Positions 1-9,042 of a DNA stretch of 64,000 nt are shown here, in pieces. Source of the stretch: Blastococcus colisei (GTDB lineage Bacteria; Actinomycetota; Actinomycetes; Mycobacteriales; Geodermatophilaceae); NCBI RefSeq assembly GCF_006717095.1, contig NZ_VFQE01000002.1, forward strand, positions 62,001 through 126,000, in the 5' to 3' direction. The translations under genes and the position numbers were made by a program. Numbering within the stretch: position 1 is the first letter of the stretch; each line of letters begins with the position of its first letter. Under the pieces are notes generated by a model that worked only from the letters and a program-made list of their open reading frames with translations, did no database searches and was not told the origin of the DNA.

Positions 1-1516
1 CGACCTCGACGGACCCGTTCCCGCGCACGACCTCGATGGTGACCGTGTCACCCGGGTCGAAGGCGTCGATGGCGACGACGAGCTCCTCCGAGCTGCCGAC
101 CCGCTCGTCCTCGACGGCGATGACGACGTCCTCCTCGCGGATGCCCGCCGACGCGGCGGCGCTGCCCGGCTCGACGTTCAGCACCAGGGCGCCGTCGCGC
201 GTGCCGTCGGTCACCGAGCGCGTGTTCACCCCGAGCGAGGAGTGCACGGCCGAGCCGGTGGAGATCAGCTGCTCGGCGATGTCGCGGACGGTGTCGACCG
301 GGATCGCGAAGCCCAGCCCGATCGAGCCGCCGGCCCCGGTGGAGGCGATGGCGGTGTTGATGCCGATCAGCGCCCCGCTGGCGTCGACCAGCGCGCCGCC
401 GGAGTTACCCGGGTTGATGGGCGCGTCGGTCTGCACGGCGCTGATCACCGCGTTGGTGTCGCTGCCCTCGCCGGCCAGCCGGACGGGTCGCTCGAGCGCG
501 CTGACGATGCCGCTGGTGACGGTCCCGGCCAACCCGAGCGGCGAGCCGATCGCCACGACGGGGTCGCCGACGACGACGTCGTCGGAGCTGCCCAGGGCGG
601 CGGGCACCAGGCCGGGCTTCTCCACCTTGAGGACGGCGAGGTCGCTGGCCGGGTCGCGGCCGACGATGCGGGCCGCCGAGCCGCTGCCGTCGACGAAGAC
701 CGCCCGGATCTCCGCGCCCTCGATGCCCTCGGCGCCGGAGACGACGTGGTTGTTGGTGACGATGTAGCCGTTCGCGCCGTCGATGACGACGCCGGAGCCC
801 GTGGCGCCGGCCTGTCCGACCCGCACCTCGATGGAGACGACCGACGGCATGACCGTCTCCGCGATCTGCGACACCGAACCGGGTTCCCGGGTGATGCCGG
901 GGTCGACCTCGGAGAGCTGGGTGCCGGGCGCGAGCAGCGGCGACTCGTCGTTGGTCTTGGTCAGGTACCAGCCGATGCCGCCGCCCACCGCGCCGACGAG
1001 GAGCACGGCGAGCAGCGCCAGCACGGACAGCCGGACCGACAGGTCGCGCAGCCGCAGCTTCCTGCGGCCCTGCGGGTCGACCACGACGGGACCCGGCTGG
1101 GTCTCCTCGTCGTACACGGCCGGGGCGCCGAGGGCGACCGGGGCGTACGGGTCGCGCCAGGGATCGCTGCGGGCGTCGGACTTCCACCAGGGTCCGGTGG
1201 CGGTGCGGCGGCGGCCGAGTCGTCCACCGGGAGGTTCCTGGAGCCCGCGCTGCCCGGTGCCCTTCGGACCGAAGGCGCGCAGCAGGGCCTCGGCCGGGGG
1301 CGGCGGCACGGGTCGGGGCGGCGGCGTGGGTCGTCCGTCGGCGAAGCCGCCGACGGCGGTGGTCGGCCGGCCGAACGCCGCTTGCTGTCCGGCCGACGGC
1401 TGCGGAGCCGACACCGGCCGGGGAGCGAGCCGGTCGGGGACGTCGGCGAAGGCACCGGTCGCTCCCGGCGGCCGGGCGAAGACGGCGTCCTCGCGTGGAG
1501 CGCTGCTGTCGGCCAC
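1..1516 (-). CDS. htrA: HtrA/DegP-like membrane-anchored serine protease (3' end beyond window)
   Basis: This is an extracytoplasmic quality-control protease anchored in the membrane. Counting from the chosen GTG (1516-1514), residues 1 to about 150 are a Pro/Ala-rich cytosolic tail. One membrane helix follows (LSVLALLAVLLVGAVGG), then a trypsin-like domain with catalytic His257 (TNNHVV), Asp292 (ASDLAVLKV) and Ser372 (NPGNSGGAL). A PDZ domain begins at about 430 and runs off the left edge after roughly 505 residues. The gene lies 38 nt downstream of the anti-sigma gene and reads the same way, as in the mycobacterial sigE-rseA-htrA locus, so sigma-E-linked expression is inferred. The start codon is uncertain: no clear ribosome-binding site is visible. 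Confidence 0.9.
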   Translation of the reverse strand, partial: MADSSAPREDAVFARPPGATGAFADVPDRLAPRPVSAPQPSAGQQAAFGRPTTAVGGFADGRPTPPPRPVPPPPAEALLRAFGPKGTGQRGLQEPPGGRLGRRRTATGPWWKSDARSDPWRDPYAPVALGAPAVYDEETQPGPVVVDPQGRRKLRLRDLSVRLSVLALLAVLLVGAVGGGIGWYLTKTNDESPLLAPGTQLSEVDPGITREPGSVSQIAETVMPSVVSIEVRVGQAGATGSGVVIDGANGYIVTNNHVVSGAEGIEGAEIRAVFVDGSGSAARIVGRDPASDLAVLKVEKPGLVPAALGSSDDVVVGDPVVAIGSPLGLAGTVTSGIVSALERPVRLAGEGSDTNAVISAVQTDAPINPGNSGGALVDASGALIGINTAIASTGAGGSIGLGFAIPVDTVRDIAEQLISTGSAVHSSLGVNTRSVTDGTRDGALVLNVEPGSAAASAGIREEDVVIAVEDERVGSSEELVVAIDAFDPGDTVTIEVVRGNGSVEV

Positions 1517-1554
1517 CGGGCCGGACTCGTCGGACGGGCGGTCGCCGGAGGCGC

Positions 1555-2142
1555 TCAGGGGGTCCCGCCCGGGGCCGTGGTCGTGGCGCTGGTCCCGACC
1601 GTCACCGTGCGCACGATGGGCGGGATGATCTCGGTGTGCTGCTCGGGCGTGGACGGCCCGGCCACGGGACCGCGCGGCTCGGGGCCGGGCGCACCGCTCG
1701 CCGGGAGGGTCAGGGCGAGCGCGGTGACACCGGCGCCCAGACCGATCATCGTGCCGGCGAGCCCCCGGCGGAGCCAGCGCGCATGCCCCGAACGGTGGTC
1801 CACCTTCTCCGGCTGCAGATCGACCGACCAGGCACCGGACGTGCCGCTGACGGTGAGCCCCTCAGGTCCCGCGGTCAGGTTCCCGAGACCGTCGCCACCC
1901 GAACCGGGGACATCGGTGGTGAAGGGGATGGCGCAGAGGCGCGACATCAGGTCACCGGGCACGGCCACGTCCCGCGACCCGTGCAGCGCCTCCTTCGCCT
2001 CGCGCTGCGCCTCGACGGCCAGGCGGCACTGGAGGCACCCGGAGAGGTGGCGGGCCGCGCGGGCGGCCGGGCCGGACGGCAGTTCGCCGTCCGCCAGCGC
2101 GGCGATCGCCTCCTGCGCCAGGTGGCTCACCGGAATGCTCAT
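1555..2142 (-). CDS. rseA: Anti-sigma-E factor with HC2-type zinc finger (RseA-like)
   Basis: This 195-residue protein probably holds the sigma factor encoded just upstream inactive at the membrane. The N-terminal 50 residues form a zinc anti-sigma domain with the H-x3-C-x2-C motif (HLSGCLQC). A single membrane segment ([17 protein letters not shown]) lies near residues 140-160, and the C-terminal part is rich in Pro and Thr and would face outside. The ATG overlaps the sigma-factor stop (ATGA), so the two are translationally coupled. The protease gene follows immediately. Assignment rests on the zinc motif and the sigE-rseA-htrA order; the pair partner is inferred from position. Confidence 0.88.
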   Translation of the reverse strand: MSIPVSHLAQEAIAALADGELPSGPAARAARHLSGCLQCRLAVEAQREAKEALHGSRDVAVPGDLMSRLCAIPFTTDVPGSGGDGLGNLTAGPEGLTVSGTSGAWSVDLQPEKVDHRSGHARWLRRGLAGTMIGLGAGVTALALTLPASGAPGPEPRGPVAGPSTPEQHTEIIPPIVRTVTVGTSATTTAPGGTP

Positions 2143-2714
2143 GCCGGCGCGCCTCCGGTCTCGAGGGCGGAACGGCCCGGGGCGAGGTGGGCCAGCGCCT
2201 GGCGCAGCTGCACGCGACCGCGGTGGATGCGGCTGCGGACGGTGCCGAGCTTGATGCCGAGGGTCGCCGCGATCTCCTCGTAGGTCAGGCCCTCGATGTC
2301 GCAGAGGACGACGGCCACGCGGAACTCCGGCGACAGCGCGTCGAGCGCCGCCTGCACCTGCGGGTCGAGGTGGGTGTCGGCGTAGACCTGCTCGGGACTG
2401 GGCGCGGTGCCGGGCAGGCGCTCGGTGTCCTCGGGCAGCGCGTCGAACCGGATGCGCTGGCGGCGACGCACCATGTCCAGGAAGAGGTTGGTGGTGATGC
2501 GGTGCAGCCAGCCCTCGAAGGTGCCCGGCGAGAAGTCGGCCAGCGAGCGGAAGACCCGGACGAACGTCTCCTGGGTCAGGTCCTCGGCGTCCTGCGGATT
2601 GCCCGAGAGCCGATAGGCCAGCCGGTAGACCCGGGCGGAGTGGTCGCGGACGACCTGCTCCCAGGTGGGGGCCACCCAGACATCTGTCTCGGGGCGGACG
2701 GCGGGCTCGGACAC
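2139..2714 (-). CDS. sigE: ECF RNA polymerase sigma factor SigE
   Basis: This is a group 4 (ECF) sigma factor of about 191 residues. Region 2 is seen as [19 protein letters not shown] followed by [17 protein letters not shown]. Region 4 carries a helix-turn-helix ([20 protein letters not shown]). The N-terminal extension to GTG 2714 has no homology that I recognise, and the short AGGG next to the GTG is a poor ribosome site, so the true start may lie some residues downstream. It heads an operon with the anti-sigma factor and the HtrA-like protease, and an O-methyltransferase is divergent, matching the Rv1220c-Rv1223 order of M. tuberculosis. The role in cell-envelope stress is taken from that family. 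Confidence 0.9.
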   Translation of the reverse strand: MSEPAVRPETDVWVAPTWEQVVRDHSARVYRLAYRLSGNPQDAEDLTQETFVRVFRSLADFSPGTFEGWLHRITTNLFLDMVRRRQRIRFDALPEDTERLPGTAPSPEQVYADTHLDPQVQAALDALSPEFRVAVVLCDIEGLTYEEIAATLGIKLGTVRSRIHRGRVQLRQALAHLAPGRSALETGGAPA

Positions 2715-2933
2715 GCCCTCAGGATCGCAGACCGGGCGGTTCGGCACCTCCCCGGCGTGGGTGGGATCGGCGGTCGCGGGTCGCTTCAGGCGCACATGAT
2801 GATCAACGGACGACGGTGGTGCCGGTGTTCCCGCCCACACCGGCTCGCAGGAAACCCACAGGTCGGGGCCCGACGGCGGGTCCGCCCGACACCCCCGACC
2901 GGGCGCGCGACCCGCGGCCGACGCCCGGACCAC

Positions 2934-2939
2934 TACCCT
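2934..2939 (+). promoter_or_regulatory. Putative -10 box of a leaderless transcript (O-methyltransferase)
   Basis: The hexamer TACCCT ends 6 nt before the GTG at 2946 and no Shine-Dalgarno sequence is visible. This spacing puts the transcription start at or near the start codon, as in leaderless actinobacterial mRNAs. The same layout recurs at several genes in this window. Confidence 0.4.
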
Positions 2940-2945
2940 CGGCCG

Positions 2946-3605
2946 GTGATGAGCGCCGAGCAGCCGCCGCCGGGAGGCGGCCCCGAGGGCGCCGCCTACG
3001 CCGACCGGTTCGCCGTCGAGACCCCCGAGATGGTCGCGGCCCGCGCCCGCACTGGCCACTTGCCGGGTGCCCCGCCGGTCGGCCCCGCGGTCGGTGCGAC
3101 CCTCGCCGTGCTGGCGGCCGGCGTCGAGGCGCGTTCGGTCGTGTCGATCGGCAGCGGCGGCGGGCTCGCCGGGTTGTGGCTGCTCCGCGGGATGCGGAAG
3201 GACGGCGTCCTCACCGCCCTGGACGGCGACCCGGAGCAGCTGCGCGCCGCCCGTCAGGCGTTCGCCGACGCCGGCGTCGCAGCCAGCCGGGCGCGGTTGA
3301 TCTTCGGCACGCCGGCGGAGGTGCTCCCCCGCCTCTCCCCTGGCGCCTACGACATGGTGGTCTGCGACGGACCGCCGCGGGAGTACGCCGAGCACCTGCC
3401 GGCGCTGCTCGATCTGGTTCGCGTCGGCGGCACGCTGACCTGCCACGGCCTCCTGGCAGGTGGCCGGATCGCCGACCGCACCGCCCGGGATCCGCAGATC
3501 GTCGCCGCGCGGGAGATCGCCCGCATGGTCCGCGAGGACGAGACGCTGCTCCCGGCCGTGCTGCCCATCGGCGACGGCCTGCTCGTCGCCAGCAAGCGCG
3601 GCTGA
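2946..3605 (+). CDS. SAM-dependent O-methyltransferase (class I, Rv1220c-like)
   Basis: This 219-residue protein has the Rossmann fold of class I methyltransferases. The SAM-binding glycine motif is [15 protein letters not shown] near residue 65, followed by the acidic end of strand 2 ([11 protein letters not shown]). The motif [13 protein letters not shown] sits where O-methyltransferases of the catechol/caffeoyl-CoA type carry their metal-binding Asp. It is divergent from sigE, a neighbourhood shared with mycobacteria (Rv1220c). The substrate is unknown. The start is GTG 2946 or the adjoining ATG 2949; I prefer GTG because of the -10-like box 6 nt upstream. Confidence 0.82.
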   Translation: MMSAEQPPPGGGPEGAAYADRFAVETPEMVAARARTGHLPGAPPVGPAVGATLAVLAAGVEARSVVSIGSGGGLAGLWLLRGMRKDGVLTALDGDPEQLRAARQAFADAGVAASRARLIFGTPAEVLPRLSPGAYDMVVCDGPPREYAEHLPALLDLVRVGGTLTCHGLLAGGRIADRTARDPQIVAAREIARMVREDETLLPAVLPIGDGLLVASKRG

Positions 3606-3643
3606 CCCGGATTCCGCAGCGGCTTCCGGGGGGCGGCGCCGAA

Positions 3644-3698
3644 CGATGTCCTCCGGCAGGACATTCCGACCGGGAGAATGTCCGCCCGGAGGACATCG
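3644..3698. terminator. Long inverted repeat between convergent genes
   Basis: Arms 3644-3666 and 3676-3698 pair at 21 of 23 positions around a 9-nt loop. It lies between the stop of the methyltransferase (3605) and the stop of the convergent phosphodiesterase-like gene (3720). A bidirectional terminator is the simplest reading. There is no T-run, and the stem is longer than needed, so an operator or other palindromic element is possible. Confidence 0.6.
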
Positions 3699-3719
3699 CT
3701 GACCGGGCGCGGCTGCCGG

Positions 3720-4298
3720 TCAGCGGAACGGCGACTCCGCGACGAGCGCCCAGGGGCCACCGAGGTAGCGCCACAGTCCCAGACCGCGGGCCCGGACGGC
3801 GTACGGCACGAAGTCCGCACTCAGCCGGTCGTACAGCGCCCGGGCGACGGCAGGGTCCACCTTGTTCTGCACCGTCACGTGTGGGGAGTGCCGCTGCTGG
3901 TCCTGGCGCGTGAGCCACGGCCCCCACGTTGCCGCCAGCCGGTCGCGCAGCACCGTCAGTTCCGGGGCGTCGAGCGCGTAGGCCACGCCCCTGCCGAGGA
4001 ACCGCACGCCGGTGACGCGGACGTCGAACGGGCTCCGCTCAGCGGCGGCCCCGATGTCGGCGGACACCTCCTCCAGGCGCTCCCCCGGGAGCGCGTGGAA
4101 GAGCGTGACGTGGGCTGCCAGGTGATTGCGCTCCGGTGGGAAGTGCTCGGTTCGCAGCCAGTCGAAGAACTGCTGGGCGCCGTCGTCCAGCAGCAGCGTC
4201 ACCACGAGCGGCTGGAACGGCCCCGTCGCAGGGGCCCGCCGCGAGCTTGCGAGCGGTGGGGGGCGACGGGGTCCTCTTTCAGACGATCGCGCGGGCAC
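3720..4298 (-). CDS. 2'-5' RNA ligase / cyclic phosphodiesterase family protein
   Basis: The protein shows the two H-x-T motifs of the 2H phosphoesterase fold: HVTLFHAL around residue 63 and HVTVQNKV around residue 140, counting from GTG 4298. Members hydrolyse or form 2'-5' or cyclic phosphodiester bonds in RNA or small nucleotides; the substrate here is unknown. The chosen start overlaps the end of glgC by 20 nt. The first 30 residues are low-complexity, and the conserved fold begins at LVVTLLLDD, so GTG 4205 is an alternative start. Co-transcription with glgC is likely from the overlap. Confidence 0.75.
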   Translation of the reverse strand: MPARSSERGPRRPPPLASSRRAPATGPFQPLVVTLLLDDGAQQFFDWLRTEHFPPERNHLAAHVTLFHALPGERLEEVSADIGAAAERSPFDVRVTGVRFLGRGVAYALDAPELTVLRDRLAATWGPWLTRQDQQRHSPHVTVQNKVDPAVARALYDRLSADFVPYAVRARGLGLWRYLGGPWALVAESPFR

Positions 4299-5499
4299 CC
4301 TTGCCCAGGACGGTCACGCCGCCGTCGCTCACGTGGTAGCGCTCGCGGTCGGTGACCGTGTCCACCCCGATCCGGGCCCAGGGTGGCACGACGACGTTCT
4401 TGTCCAGGATCGTCCGGCGCACGTAGGCGCCCTCGCCGATGTGCACGCCGTCCATGAGCACGCTGTCCTCGACCCGCGCGCCGCGCTCGACCCGGACGCC
4501 GGGCGAGACGACCGAGTTGTGCACCGACCCGCCGCCGATGATGGCGCCGGCGCTGACCATCGACTCCTCCGCGCGGCCGCCGAGGACGAACTTCGCCGGG
4601 GGCAGTTGCGGCGGCAGGGTGTAGATGGGCCAGCGGTCGTTGTAGAGGTTGAACACCGGCGTCACCGACACGAGATCCATGTGCGCGTCGTAGTAGGCGT
4701 CGATCGTCCCGACATCGCGCCAGTAGCCGTGGTCGCGCTCGGTCGCGCCCGGCACGATGTTGGTGGAGAAGTCGTAGACCCACGCCTCTCCCGCGTCGGC
4801 GAGCATGGGCATGATCGAGCCGCCCATGTCGTGGACGGAGTTCTCGTCCTCGGCGTCGGCCCGCAGTGCCTCGAGCAGGGCGTCGGTGGTGAACACGTAG
4901 TTGCCCATGGAGGCGAAGCTCTCCTCGGGCGAGTCCGGCAGGCCGGGCGGGTCGGCGGGCTTCTCCAGGAATCCCCGCACCTTCCCGTCGGAATCGGCAT
5001 CGATGACGCCGAACTCCGTCGCCTCCCGACGCGACACCCGCAACCCGGCGATGGTGACGCCCGCGCCGGTCTGCAGGTGCTGGTCGACCATCTGCCCCGG
5101 GTCCATCCGGTACACGTGGTCGGCACCGAAGACGACGACGATCTCCGGCCGCTCGTCGTAGATCAGGTTCAGGCTCTGGAAGATCGCGTCGGCGCTGCCG
5201 GTGTACCAGCGCGGCCCGAGCCGCTGCTGGGCCGGCACCGGGGTGATGTAGTTGCCGAGCAGCTGCGACATCCGCCAGGTCTGCGTGATGTGCCGGTCCA
5301 GGCTGTGGCTCTTGTACTGGGTGAGGACGGCGATCTGCCGGATCTCGGCGTTCACCAGGTTGGAGAGGACGAAGTCGATCAGGCGGTAGTTGCCGCCGAA
5401 GGGCACGGCCGGCTTCGCGCGGTCCGCCGTCAGGGGCGAGAGCCGCTTGCCCTCGCCGCCCGCGAGGACGATGCCGAGAACCCGTGGACCGCCGCGCAT
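4279..5499 (-). CDS. glgC: Glucose-1-phosphate adenylyltransferase (ADP-glucose pyrophosphorylase)
   Basis: This enzyme makes ADP-glucose from ATP and glucose-1-phosphate, the donor for glycogen and maltose-1-phosphate synthesis. It is 406 residues, the usual length. The nucleotide-binding signature is [11 protein letters not shown] at residues 13-23, with AKPAVPFGG after it. [10 protein letters not shown] is the substrate-site motif, and the C-terminal third has the left-handed beta-helix repeats ([34 protein letters not shown]). The ATG at 5499 follows a TACCTT box by 6 nt with no ribosome site, so a leaderless mRNA is likely. It is divergent from glgM, as in M. tuberculosis Rv1213/Rv1212c. 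Confidence 0.95.
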   Translation of the reverse strand: MRGGPRVLGIVLAGGEGKRLSPLTADRAKPAVPFGGNYRLIDFVLSNLVNAEIRQIAVLTQYKSHSLDRHITQTWRMSQLLGNYITPVPAQQRLGPRWYTGSADAIFQSLNLIYDERPEIVVVFGADHVYRMDPGQMVDQHLQTGAGVTIAGLRVSRREATEFGVIDADSDGKVRGFLEKPADPPGLPDSPEESFASMGNYVFTTDALLEALRADAEDENSVHDMGGSIMPMLADAGEAWVYDFSTNIVPGATERDHGYWRDVGTIDAYYDAHMDLVSVTPVFNLYNDRWPIYTLPPQLPPAKFVLGGRAEESMVSAGAIIGGGSVHNSVVSPGVRVERGARVEDSVLMDGVHIGEGAYVRRTILDKNVVVPPWARIGVDTVTDRERYHVSDGGVTVLGKGARAIV

Positions 5500-5571
5500 G
5501 GGTGGAAGGTAGCCGCTGAGCTGTGCTTCCGCGCCCTGCCGCCGCCCGAACCGCCCCCTAGGGTGAGCGGC
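5500..5571. promoter_or_regulatory. glgC/glgM divergent promoter region with two leaderless-type -10 boxes
   Basis: The 72-bp gap serves both genes. On the minus strand TACCTT (5511-5506) ends 6 nt before the glgC ATG; on the plus strand TAGGGT (5559-5564) ends 7 nt before the glgM GTG. Neither gene has a Shine-Dalgarno sequence. Two back-to-back leaderless promoters are inferred. Confidence 0.5.
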
Positions 5572-6762
5572 GTGCGCATCGGCATCGTGACCCGGGAGTG
5601 GCCGCCGGACGTCTACGGAGGCGCCGGCGTCCACATCGAGCATCTCGTCGCGGCGCTGCGGTCACTCCCGGGTGGCCCCGACATCGATGTGCACTGCTTC
5701 GGGGAGCCCCGGGGCCCAGGCATGGCGGGATACGGAGCGACGGCGTACGCCGTCCCCCCGGGACTGCGCAACGCCAACGGGGCCCTGCAGGCGGTCGGCG
5801 TCGACGTCGAGATCGCCGCAGCCCTCGGCGGCGCGGACCTCGTGCACAGCCACACCTGGTACGCCAACGGCGCGGGGATGCTGGCCGCACTGGTGCACGG
5901 GATCCCGCACGTGGTCACCGCGCACTCGCTCGAACCCCGCCGGCCGTGGAAGGCCGACCAGCTCGGCGGCGGTTACCGCCTCTCGTCGTGGGTCGAGCGC
6001 AGCGCGTACCTCGCGGCCGACGCGGTGATCGCCGTCAGCCACGGGATGCGGACCGACGTGCTCGACGCCTACCCCGAACTCGACCCCGACCGCGTGCACG
6101 TCGTCGGCAACGGGGTCGACGCCGAGGCCTATCGCCCCGTCCACGCGCCCGACGTCGTCCGTGGGCTCGGGGTGGACCCCGACCGGCCGTACGCGCTGTT
6201 CGTCGGGCGCATCACCCGGCAGAAGGGGGTTCTGCACCTGCTGGCCGCGGCCGAGCAGCTGCCGGCCGGCGTCGGGGTGGTGCTGTGCGCCGGCGCCGCC
6301 GACACCCCCGCCGAGCGGCAGCAGGTGGCCGAGGCGGTCGAGGCCCTGCAGCGGCTCCGGCGGGGCGTGGTCTGGATCGAGGCGATGCTGCCCCGCGACC
6401 AGCTGGTGCCGCTGATCACCGGCGCGACCGTGTTCGTCGTCCCCTCGGTCTACGAGCCGCTCGGCATCGTGAACCTCGAGGCCGCGGCGTGTGGGACGGC
6501 GGTGGTGGCCAGCGCCGTGGGCGGGATCCCCGAGGTCGTCGACGACGGCCGCACGGGCCTCCTGGTGCCCTACGACCCCGCTGACGTCGCGGCCTTCCGG
6601 GACGGGCTCGCCGCGCGGATCACCGAGCTGCTCGCCGACCCGGCGCGGGCGGCGACCATGGGCGCAGCCGGCCGGGAGCGGGTGCTCGCGGAGTTCGGCT
6701 GGCCGGCCATCGCGCAGCAGACCGTCGAGGTGTACTCGACCGTGCTCGCTGCCCGCCCGTAG
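5572..6762 (+). CDS. glgM: GT4 glycosyltransferase, ADP-glucose-dependent maltose-1-phosphate/glycogen synthase
   Basis: This 396-residue GT-B glycosyltransferase has the N-terminal glycine-rich motif [12 protein letters not shown]. The C-terminal donor site is [20 protein letters not shown], which carries the E-x7-E signature of family GT4. Mycobacterial Rv1212c, long called glgA, was shown to be GlgM, joining ADP-glucose to glucose-1-phosphate to give maltose-1-phosphate. The divergent glgC partner here supports the same role, but a plain glycogen-synthase activity cannot be excluded. GTG 5572 was chosen for its spacing to the -10 box; GTG 5563 is in frame. Confidence 0.88.
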   Translation: MRIGIVTREWPPDVYGGAGVHIEHLVAALRSLPGGPDIDVHCFGEPRGPGMAGYGATAYAVPPGLRNANGALQAVGVDVEIAAALGGADLVHSHTWYANGAGMLAALVHGIPHVVTAHSLEPRRPWKADQLGGGYRLSSWVERSAYLAADAVIAVSHGMRTDVLDAYPELDPDRVHVVGNGVDAEAYRPVHAPDVVRGLGVDPDRPYALFVGRITRQKGVLHLLAAAEQLPAGVGVVLCAGAADTPAERQQVAEAVEALQRLRRGVVWIEAMLPRDQLVPLITGATVFVVPSVYEPLGIVNLEAAACGTAVVASAVGGIPEVVDDGRTGLLVPYDPADVAAFRDGLAARITELLADPARAATMGAAGRERVLAEFGWPAIAQQTVEVYSTVLAARP

Positions 6763-6769
6763 GAGCCGC

Positions 6770-6982
6770 TGGTACCTTCGGCGCGCCGGCCCGTGCGCCG
6801 GCGACGCAACGGCAGCGAAGTCCGGTGAGATGCCGGCGCTATCCCGTAACTGTGATGGCCGCTCGCGGCCTGAGCCAGATCGCCTGCCCTGCGCCATGCA
6901 ACCGACCCTCGCGGTAAGGGTCGCGCATCGAGCGTCGGGTCAGCTCGTGGGCGACGCTCGCCGCCTCCGCTGGAGGCACTCC
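6770..6982 (+). promoter_or_regulatory. Cobalamin riboswitch with ribosome-site-blocking expression platform
   Basis: The core has the conserved blocks of the cobalamin aptamer: GGTGAGATGCCGG (6824-6836), CCCGTAACTGTGATG (6843-6857) and the B12-box-like AGCCAGATCGCCTGCC (6873-6888). Downstream, a 9-bp stem (6929-6937 with 6952-6960) is followed by GCCTCC-GCT-GGAGGC (6963-6977). The second half of that small hairpin contains the GGAGG ribosome site of the next gene, 6 nt before its GTG. This suggests translational control: bound cobalamin would favour hiding the ribosome site. The downstream B12-type importer genes agree with this. Confidence 0.9.
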
Positions 6983-7939
6983 GTGTTCGGCTCTTCTCAC
7001 TGCGCGACGCGGTCGACGTCGCCCGCCCTCCTGGCCCTACCGGCGGCCCTGGCCCTGGTCCTGACCGGGTGCGGCGACTCGGCCTCCGATGACGAGCAGG
7101 CCGCGCCCTCGTCGTCGGCCGACGGCGCCTTCCCCGTCACCGTGACCGGAGCCGACGGCGAGCTCACCCTCGAGGAGCAGCCCGAGAACATCGTGTCCAT
7201 GTCGCCGTCGTCCACCGAGATGCTCTTCGCCATCGGCGCGGGCGACCAGGTCGAGGCCGTCGACGACAACTCGAACTACCCGGAGGACGCGCCGACCACC
7301 GACCTGTCGGCCTTCACCCCGAACGCCGAGGCCATCGCCGAGTACGCCCCGGACCTGGTGGTCCTGAGCAACGACCAGAACGGCATCGTCGACGCCCTCG
7401 ACGCCCTCTCCATCCCGACGCTGCTCCTCCCGGCCGCCGAGACCCTGGACGACACCTACGAGCAGCTGGAGACGCTCGGCGACGCGACCGGACACGCCGA
7501 GGAGGCCGACGAGGTGATCTCTGATGTGCAGGACCGGATCGCGGCCGCGGTGGAGTCGGTGTCGACCGACGTCGAGGGGATGAGCGTCTACCACGAGCTC
7601 GGGCCGGAGTTGTACTCGGCGACGAGCGACACCTTCATCGGCAGCATCTACAGCATGTTCGGGCTGGAGAACATCGCCGACGGCGCCCCGGACGCGGCCG
7701 GCGGCTACCCGCAGCTGTCGGCGGAGTACATCGCCGGGCAGGCCCCGGAGCTGATCGTCCTCGCCGACACGGTGTGCTGCGAGCAGTCCGCCGAGACCGT
7801 CGCCCAGCGCCCCGCCTTCGGCACCCTGCCGGCCGTCCAGGAGGGCCGGATCCTGGAGGCCGACGACGACATCGCGTCGCGCTGGGGTCCGCGGATCGCG
7901 GACTTCGCGGAGTCCGTGGCCGCCGCCCTGCAGGGCTGA
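6983..7939 (+). CDS. btuF: Cobalamin-type ABC importer substrate-binding lipoprotein (BtuF-like)
   Basis: This 318-residue secreted lipoprotein captures a corrinoid or similar chelate for the importer encoded next. The signal peptide ends in the lipobox LTGC with lipidated Cys30. The mature part has the two-lobed helical-backbone fold typical of BtuF/FhuD proteins (ENIVSMSPSSTEMLFAIGAG near the start, VQEGRILEADDD near the end). GTG 6983 is chosen because GGAGG lies 6 nt upstream inside the riboswitch hairpin. Control by the cobalamin riboswitch makes cobalamin or cobinamide the likely ligand, although the fold alone would also suit siderophores. Confidence 0.88.
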   Translation: MFGSSHCATRSTSPALLALPAALALVLTGCGDSASDDEQAAPSSSADGAFPVTVTGADGELTLEEQPENIVSMSPSSTEMLFAIGAGDQVEAVDDNSNYPEDAPTTDLSAFTPNAEAIAEYAPDLVVLSNDQNGIVDALDALSIPTLLLPAAETLDDTYEQLETLGDATGHAEEADEVISDVQDRIAAAVESVSTDVEGMSVYHELGPELYSATSDTFIGSIYSMFGLENIADGAPDAAGGYPQLSAEYIAGQAPELIVLADTVCCEQSAETVAQRPAFGTLPAVQEGRILEADDDIASRWGPRIADFAESVAAALQG

Positions 7940-7953
7940 GAAAGGGCACACCG

Positions 7954-9042
7954 ATGACGACGACGGCGCGCGGCGGGGCCGCGCGGACGGCCGTGGCCGT
8001 TCCGCGCGCCCGGCGCCGTCCCGGGCTGGCGCTGGGCGGGGCGTTCCTCGCCCTGGTGCTCGCCATGCTCGCGGGGGTGTGGGTGGGCGCGCTGCCCCTC
8101 CCGCCCGGCGCCGTCGTCGTCACGCTGCTCGACCGGCTGCTCTCGCCGCTGGGGATCGGTGTCCCCGGCGCTCTCGAGGGCACGCAGGCCGCGGTCCTCC
8201 TGGAGCTGCGCCTCCCGCGGGTGCTGCTCGCCTCCCTCGTGGGGGCCGGCCTGGCCATCTCCGGCGCGGCGTACCAGGGCGTCTTCCGCAACCCACTGGC
8301 CGACCCCTACCTGCTGGGCGCGGCCGCCGGCGCCGGCCTCGGTGCGACGCTGGTCATCGCCTACTCACCGGTGCAGTCGGTGGGCCCGGTCGGCATCGTG
8401 CCCCTCGCGGCGTTCGCCGGGGCGCTCGTCGGGGTGGGCTGCGCGCTGGTCCTCGGGACGGCGGCCGGCGGCTCGCACAGCCCCACGCTGCTGCTCGCCG
8501 GGATCGCCGTCGCCGCCTTCCTGGCCGCGGCCCAGACCCTGGTCCAGCAGCAGAACACCGAGGACCTGCGCGAGATCTACGGCTGGCTGCTCGGCCAGCT
8601 CGGCAGCTCGCAGTGGTCCGACATCGTGCTCGTCCTGCCCTACCTCGGGGTCGCCGGCCTCGTGCTGCTCCTCTGCGGGCGGGCGCTGGACGTCCTGGCG
8701 GTCGGGGACGACGAGGCGAGCTCGCTCGGCGTCCACCCCGGCCGGCTGCGGCTCGTGGTCATCCTCGCCGCCTCCCTCGTGACCGCCGCCGCGGTGGCCG
8801 TCAGCGGCCTCATCGGGTTCGTCGGGCTGGTCGTGCCGCACATCGTCCGCAAGCTGGTCGGCGGCTCGCACGCCCGCGTGCTGCCGATGTCCCTGCTGGT
8901 CGGCGGCGCGTTCCTGGTCCTCGCCGACCTGGTCGCCCGCGTCGTCCTGGCCCCCGCCGAGCTGCCGATCGGCGTGGTCACCGCCTTCATCGGGGCGCCC
9001 TTCTTCGCCGGCCTGCTCTGGGTCGGAGCGCGACGCCGATGA
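7954..9042 (+). CDS. btuC: Cobalamin-type ABC transporter permease (BtuC/FecCD family)
   Basis: This 362-residue polytopic permease has about ten hydrophobic segments. The family signatures LRLPRVLLASLVGAGLAIS and GAAYQGVFRNPLADPYLLG are followed by the cytoplasmic coupling region GLVVPHIVRKLVGG near residue 300, which contacts the ATPase. It starts 14 nt after the lipoprotein gene, and its stop overlaps the ATPase start (ATGA), so the three form one operon under the upstream riboswitch. It carries substrate delivered by the lipoprotein across the membrane. Confidence 0.9.
   Translation: MTTTARGGAARTAVAVPRARRRPGLALGGAFLALVLAMLAGVWVGALPLPPGAVVVTLLDRLLSPLGIGVPGALEGTQAAVLLELRLPRVLLASLVGAGLAISGAAYQGVFRNPLADPYLLGAAAGAGLGATLVIAYSPVQSVGPVGIVPLAAFAGALVGVGCALVLGTAAGGSHSPTLLLAGIAVAAFLAAAQTLVQQQNTEDLREIYGWLLGQLGSSQWSDIVLVLPYLGVAGLVLLLCGRALDVLAVGDDEASSLGVHPGRLRLVVILAASLVTAAAVAVSGLIGFVGLVVPHIVRKLVGGSHARVLPMSLLVGGAFLVLADLVARVVLAPAELPIGVVTAFIGAPFFAGLLWVGARRR

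Noticed and set aside
242-2254. Long plus-strand open frame across the htrA/rseA region
   Set aside because: It is antisense to genes with clear motifs, and its product is Arg/Gly/Asp-rich with no domain. Such shadows are expected at this GC content.
4126-5571. Upstream extension of the glgM frame through glgC
   Set aside because: The extra 480 codons are antisense to glgC and have no glycosyltransferase features. The family N-terminus begins at GTG 5572.
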